Shown: in pieces, positions 4,729 to 5,953 of the stretch
How the letters are laid out: the number at the start of each line of letters is the position of its first letter
How positions within the stretch are numbered: the stretch's first letter is position 1
Assembly: GCA_934661765.1 (NCBI GenBank)
Contig: CAKUJT010000136.1
Span: 1-5,953 of the forward strand
DNA from: an uncultured Senegalimassilia sp.
GTDB taxonomy: Bacteria > Actinomycetota > Coriobacteriia > Coriobacteriales > Eggerthellaceae
DNA: 5,953 nucleotides
Direction: 5' to 3'
Notes under the pieces: generated by a model
What the model saw: the letters and a program-made list of their open reading frames with translations, nothing else
The model's database searches: none
What the model was told of the DNA's origin: nothing
Translations under genes and position numbers: made by a program

Positions 4729-5154
4729 TCAGTTCGCAGGAATCGTCAGGTGTTCCAGGGCGTGCCGGTGGATATTGTGAATCTGGCGAAGACTGTAATT
4801 GAGTGTCTCAGCAATTGATTCCAGGGTATTGCCGTGGATATATTTTAAACGAAGAAGTGTCTGTTCCGTGGGATCTTCGATCGCTGAAATACACTGAAGG
4901 ATTTCCTGATAATATCGGATGGATTCCAGACGTTTTGCCTGTAGCCGCGTAATCTGCGTATCAATCTGTGTACGATAAGAAGTGTAATCAGTAAATGCCT
5001 GTGTTCCGCACACTGGATGAATAATGTAACTTGGAGTATTTGAAAAAGATTGAAACATGTGGATCTCATCTTCCAGAAGTTGGATGTTCCAAAGCGTGGA
5101 ACGATAAGATTTGAGATATTGTTTCTTTTGATCGATGGATATGTTGTTTTGCAT
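4729..5154 (-). CDS. DUF1492-type, sigma-70 region 4-like phage/mobile-element regulator
   Basis: A 141-residue protein resembling the DUF1492/ArpU-like family of small sigma-4-like proteins, often encoded in prophages and mobile elements of Firmicutes and thought to control late or element genes. The N-terminal half is largely helical (about residues 5-40 and 57-92, the second with RTQIDTQITRLQAKRLESI). The C-terminal region 4-like HTH spans about 93-136 (EDPTEQTLLRLKYIHG, then TLESIAETLNYSLRQIHNIH, then RHALEHL). It has no region 2, so it is not a full sigma factor. The start is firm: on the minus strand AAAGGAGG precedes ATG by 8 bases. It is divergent from the kinase gene at 5235 and convergent with the XRE gene, sharing its terminator. 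No phage structural or integrase gene is visible, so prophage membership is only suggested. Family assignment is by eye. Confidence 0.82.
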   Translation of the reverse strand: MQNNISIDQKKQYLKSYRSTLWNIQLLEDEIHMFQSFSNTPSYIIHPVCGTQAFTDYTSYRTQIDTQITRLQAKRLESIRYYQEILQCISAIEDPTEQTLLRLKYIHGNTLESIAETLNYSLRQIHNIHRHALEHLTIPAN

Positions 5155-5158
5155 ATGA

Positions 5159-5199
5159 CTTTCCTCCTTTGGGTTTTAGGAGTTAAAAAGGGAGGAAAG
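5159..5199. repeat. Inverted repeat made of opposed Shine-Dalgarno sequences
   Basis: CTTTCCTCC (5159-5167) and GGAGGAAAG (5191-5199) are perfect reverse complements; three further pairs, one a wobble, extend the stem to 12 bp around a 17-base loop. On the minus strand the arm next to the ATG is the ribosome binding site of the DUF1492-type gene. Its leader would therefore carry a built-in anti-Shine-Dalgarno sequence if transcription starts upstream of 5199. Confidence 0.55.
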
Positions 5200-5234
5200 A
5201 AGAAAGTGCAACTAGAAAAGTTAGGGGAATAAAG

Positions 5235-5953
5235 ATGGAAGAAGTATTATGGAAAATTATGGCTGCATCTGCAATCACTATTACAATGGAAGATTTTTTT
5301 GCAACATTTTTAAAGAAAAAAATAATTAAAACAAAATACGTGTTTGTATGGATGCTTTTTTGGGGATATCATGTGTTTTTAATGTCGGGAGTAGAAGGAG
5401 CTTTGGGGCATTTTGTAGGAAACACAATAGGATTAAGTGTTGTTTGTTTATTATCGTATCAGGCGACTTTGATTGTAAAAGAAATGATGGTGGTTTTTGC
5501 CATATCATTATCAGGAATGGCGGAAGGAATGGTTGTTGTCATTTTAATACTGTTTAAAGGAAACATTACTGGAAATGTACTGTTGTATTCGCTAATTGCT
5601 AAAATTGTATTTTGGGGGTGCATCCGTGTTTTAACAATTTTATACAGAGGAAAGATTGAAACTTCTCAAAAAAAGAGCTATTTGATTATCTTATCAATGA
5701 CAGTAATAGGAAATATAATGTTGTTGGTTGGAACACTAAAATTGACAGAAAAAATGAAAAATGTAATGGTAAGTATATGGGGTATGATTTTAGTATTTCT
5801 GTTGCTGGTATTTGATATAATCATATTTAAATTATATGTAATGTATCAGGAAAAAAACGAAATAAAACGTATGAAACAAGAGTATGCTAACCAAATTGAA
5901 ATGTACGATAGGCAGATGTGTGAGAAACAAAAAATCATGGATGAGGTTCGAAG
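5235..5953 (+). CDS. AgrC-type (GHKL) membrane sensor histidine kinase, 3' truncated by window end
   Basis: The frame is open from ATG 5235 to the last base, giving 239 residues with no stop. The N-terminal 200 residues are strongly hydrophobic, with about six membrane segments (roughly 35-51, 62-78, 83-107, 114-136, 147-167 and 178-201). A charged helix then begins (MYQEKNEIKRMKQEYANQIE, continuing to KQKIMDEVR), the usual linker into the dimerisation helix of AgrC-like kinases, whose RHDxxN phospho-acceptor region should follow just outside the window. Such kinases sense peptides or membrane signals and phosphorylate LytTR response regulators. AGGGG (5223-5227) lies 7 bases before the ATG. 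The gene is more AT-rich than those at the left end. It is divergent from the DUF1492-type gene. Its partner may be encoded downstream; the intact LytTR regulator at 3179-3889 is an alternative. The kinase call rests on the sensor and linker only. Confidence 0.82.
   Translation, partial: MEEVLWKIMAASAITITMEDFFATFLKKKIIKTKYVFVWMLFWGYHVFLMSGVEGALGHFVGNTIGLSVVCLLSYQATLIVKEMMVVFAISLSGMAEGMVVVILILFKGNITGNVLLYSLIAKIVFWGCIRVLTILYRGKIETSQKKSYLIILSMTVIGNIMLLVGTLKLTEKMKNVMVSIWGMILVFLLLVFDIIIFKLYVMYQEKNEIKRMKQEYANQIEMYDRQMCEKQKIMDEVR

Noticed and set aside
5050..5232. 60-codon plus-strand frame ending two bases before the kinase, considered as an AgrD-like autoinducer precursor
   Set aside because: Most of it is antisense to the DUF1492-type gene, and it has no Cys near its C-terminus as cyclic peptide precursors require. 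Only the last 8 codons are kept, as a weak leader-frame observation.
5326..5557. Frames of 60 and 69 codons on both strands inside the kinase gene
   Set aside because: Both are shadows of the kinase membrane domain, which is open in its own frame from 5235 to the window end and has a good ribosome binding site.
1..5953. CRISPR arrays, tRNA or rRNA genes, insertion sequences, integrase and attachment sites
   Set aside because: No regularly spaced long direct repeats, no tRNA cloverleaf, no transposase or recombinase motif and no matching terminal repeats were seen on either strand by eye.

Overview
The window looks like chromosomal DNA of a low-to-moderate GC Firmicute, most likely a gut Clostridia (Lachnospiraceae-like). 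The basis is strong AGGAGG-type ribosome binding sites, compact intrinsic terminators, and the gene families present: AgrA-type LytTR regulators, a TcdE/phage-type holin, a small sigma-70-like factor, a DUF1492-type sigma-4-like protein and an AgrC-type sensor kinase. The assignment is inference from family and style, not from a marker gene.

Layout. Bases 1-45 are probably the last codons of an upstream gene, followed at once by a terminator (51-95). A LytTR regulator with a completely degenerate receiver follows (227-967), closed by a strong terminator (990-1036). Next is a 131-residue holin-like membrane protein (1132-1527). It is followed, with no clear terminator, by a second LytTR regulator whose receiver is also degenerate (1655-2392, terminator 2409-2445). 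A 170-residue sigma-70-like factor comes next (2591-3103), its ribosome binding site buried in a near-perfect 15-bp hairpin. A third LytTR regulator, this one with an intact phosphorylation site, lies at 3179-3889. A protein with two XRE-like helix-turn-helix segments (3997-4707) has a perfect 11-bp inverted repeat bracketing its -10 element and ribosome binding site. On the minus strand a DUF1492/sigma-4-like protein (5154-4729) converges on it, and the two share a bidirectional terminator (4663-4705). Divergent from that gene, an AgrC/GHKL-type sensor kinase starts at 5235 and runs off the window before its RHDxxN region.

How it fits together. Apart from the holin and the sensor kinase, every complete gene is a transcription regulator. 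Three paralogous LytTR regulators form a series from canonical receiver to fully dead receiver, and none has an adjacent kinase of its own. Sigma factor plus holin resembles TcdR/TcdE of C. difficile and UviA/UviB of C. perfringens. LytTR plus holin resembles LytSR/LrgAB. My inference is a regulatory island controlling holin-mediated release or lysis. No toxin, bacteriocin or endolysin gene is visible, so any cargo must lie elsewhere. The start sites of three regulators (sigma factor, XRE protein, DUF1492 protein) are each built into inverted repeats, which suggests layered control of expression.
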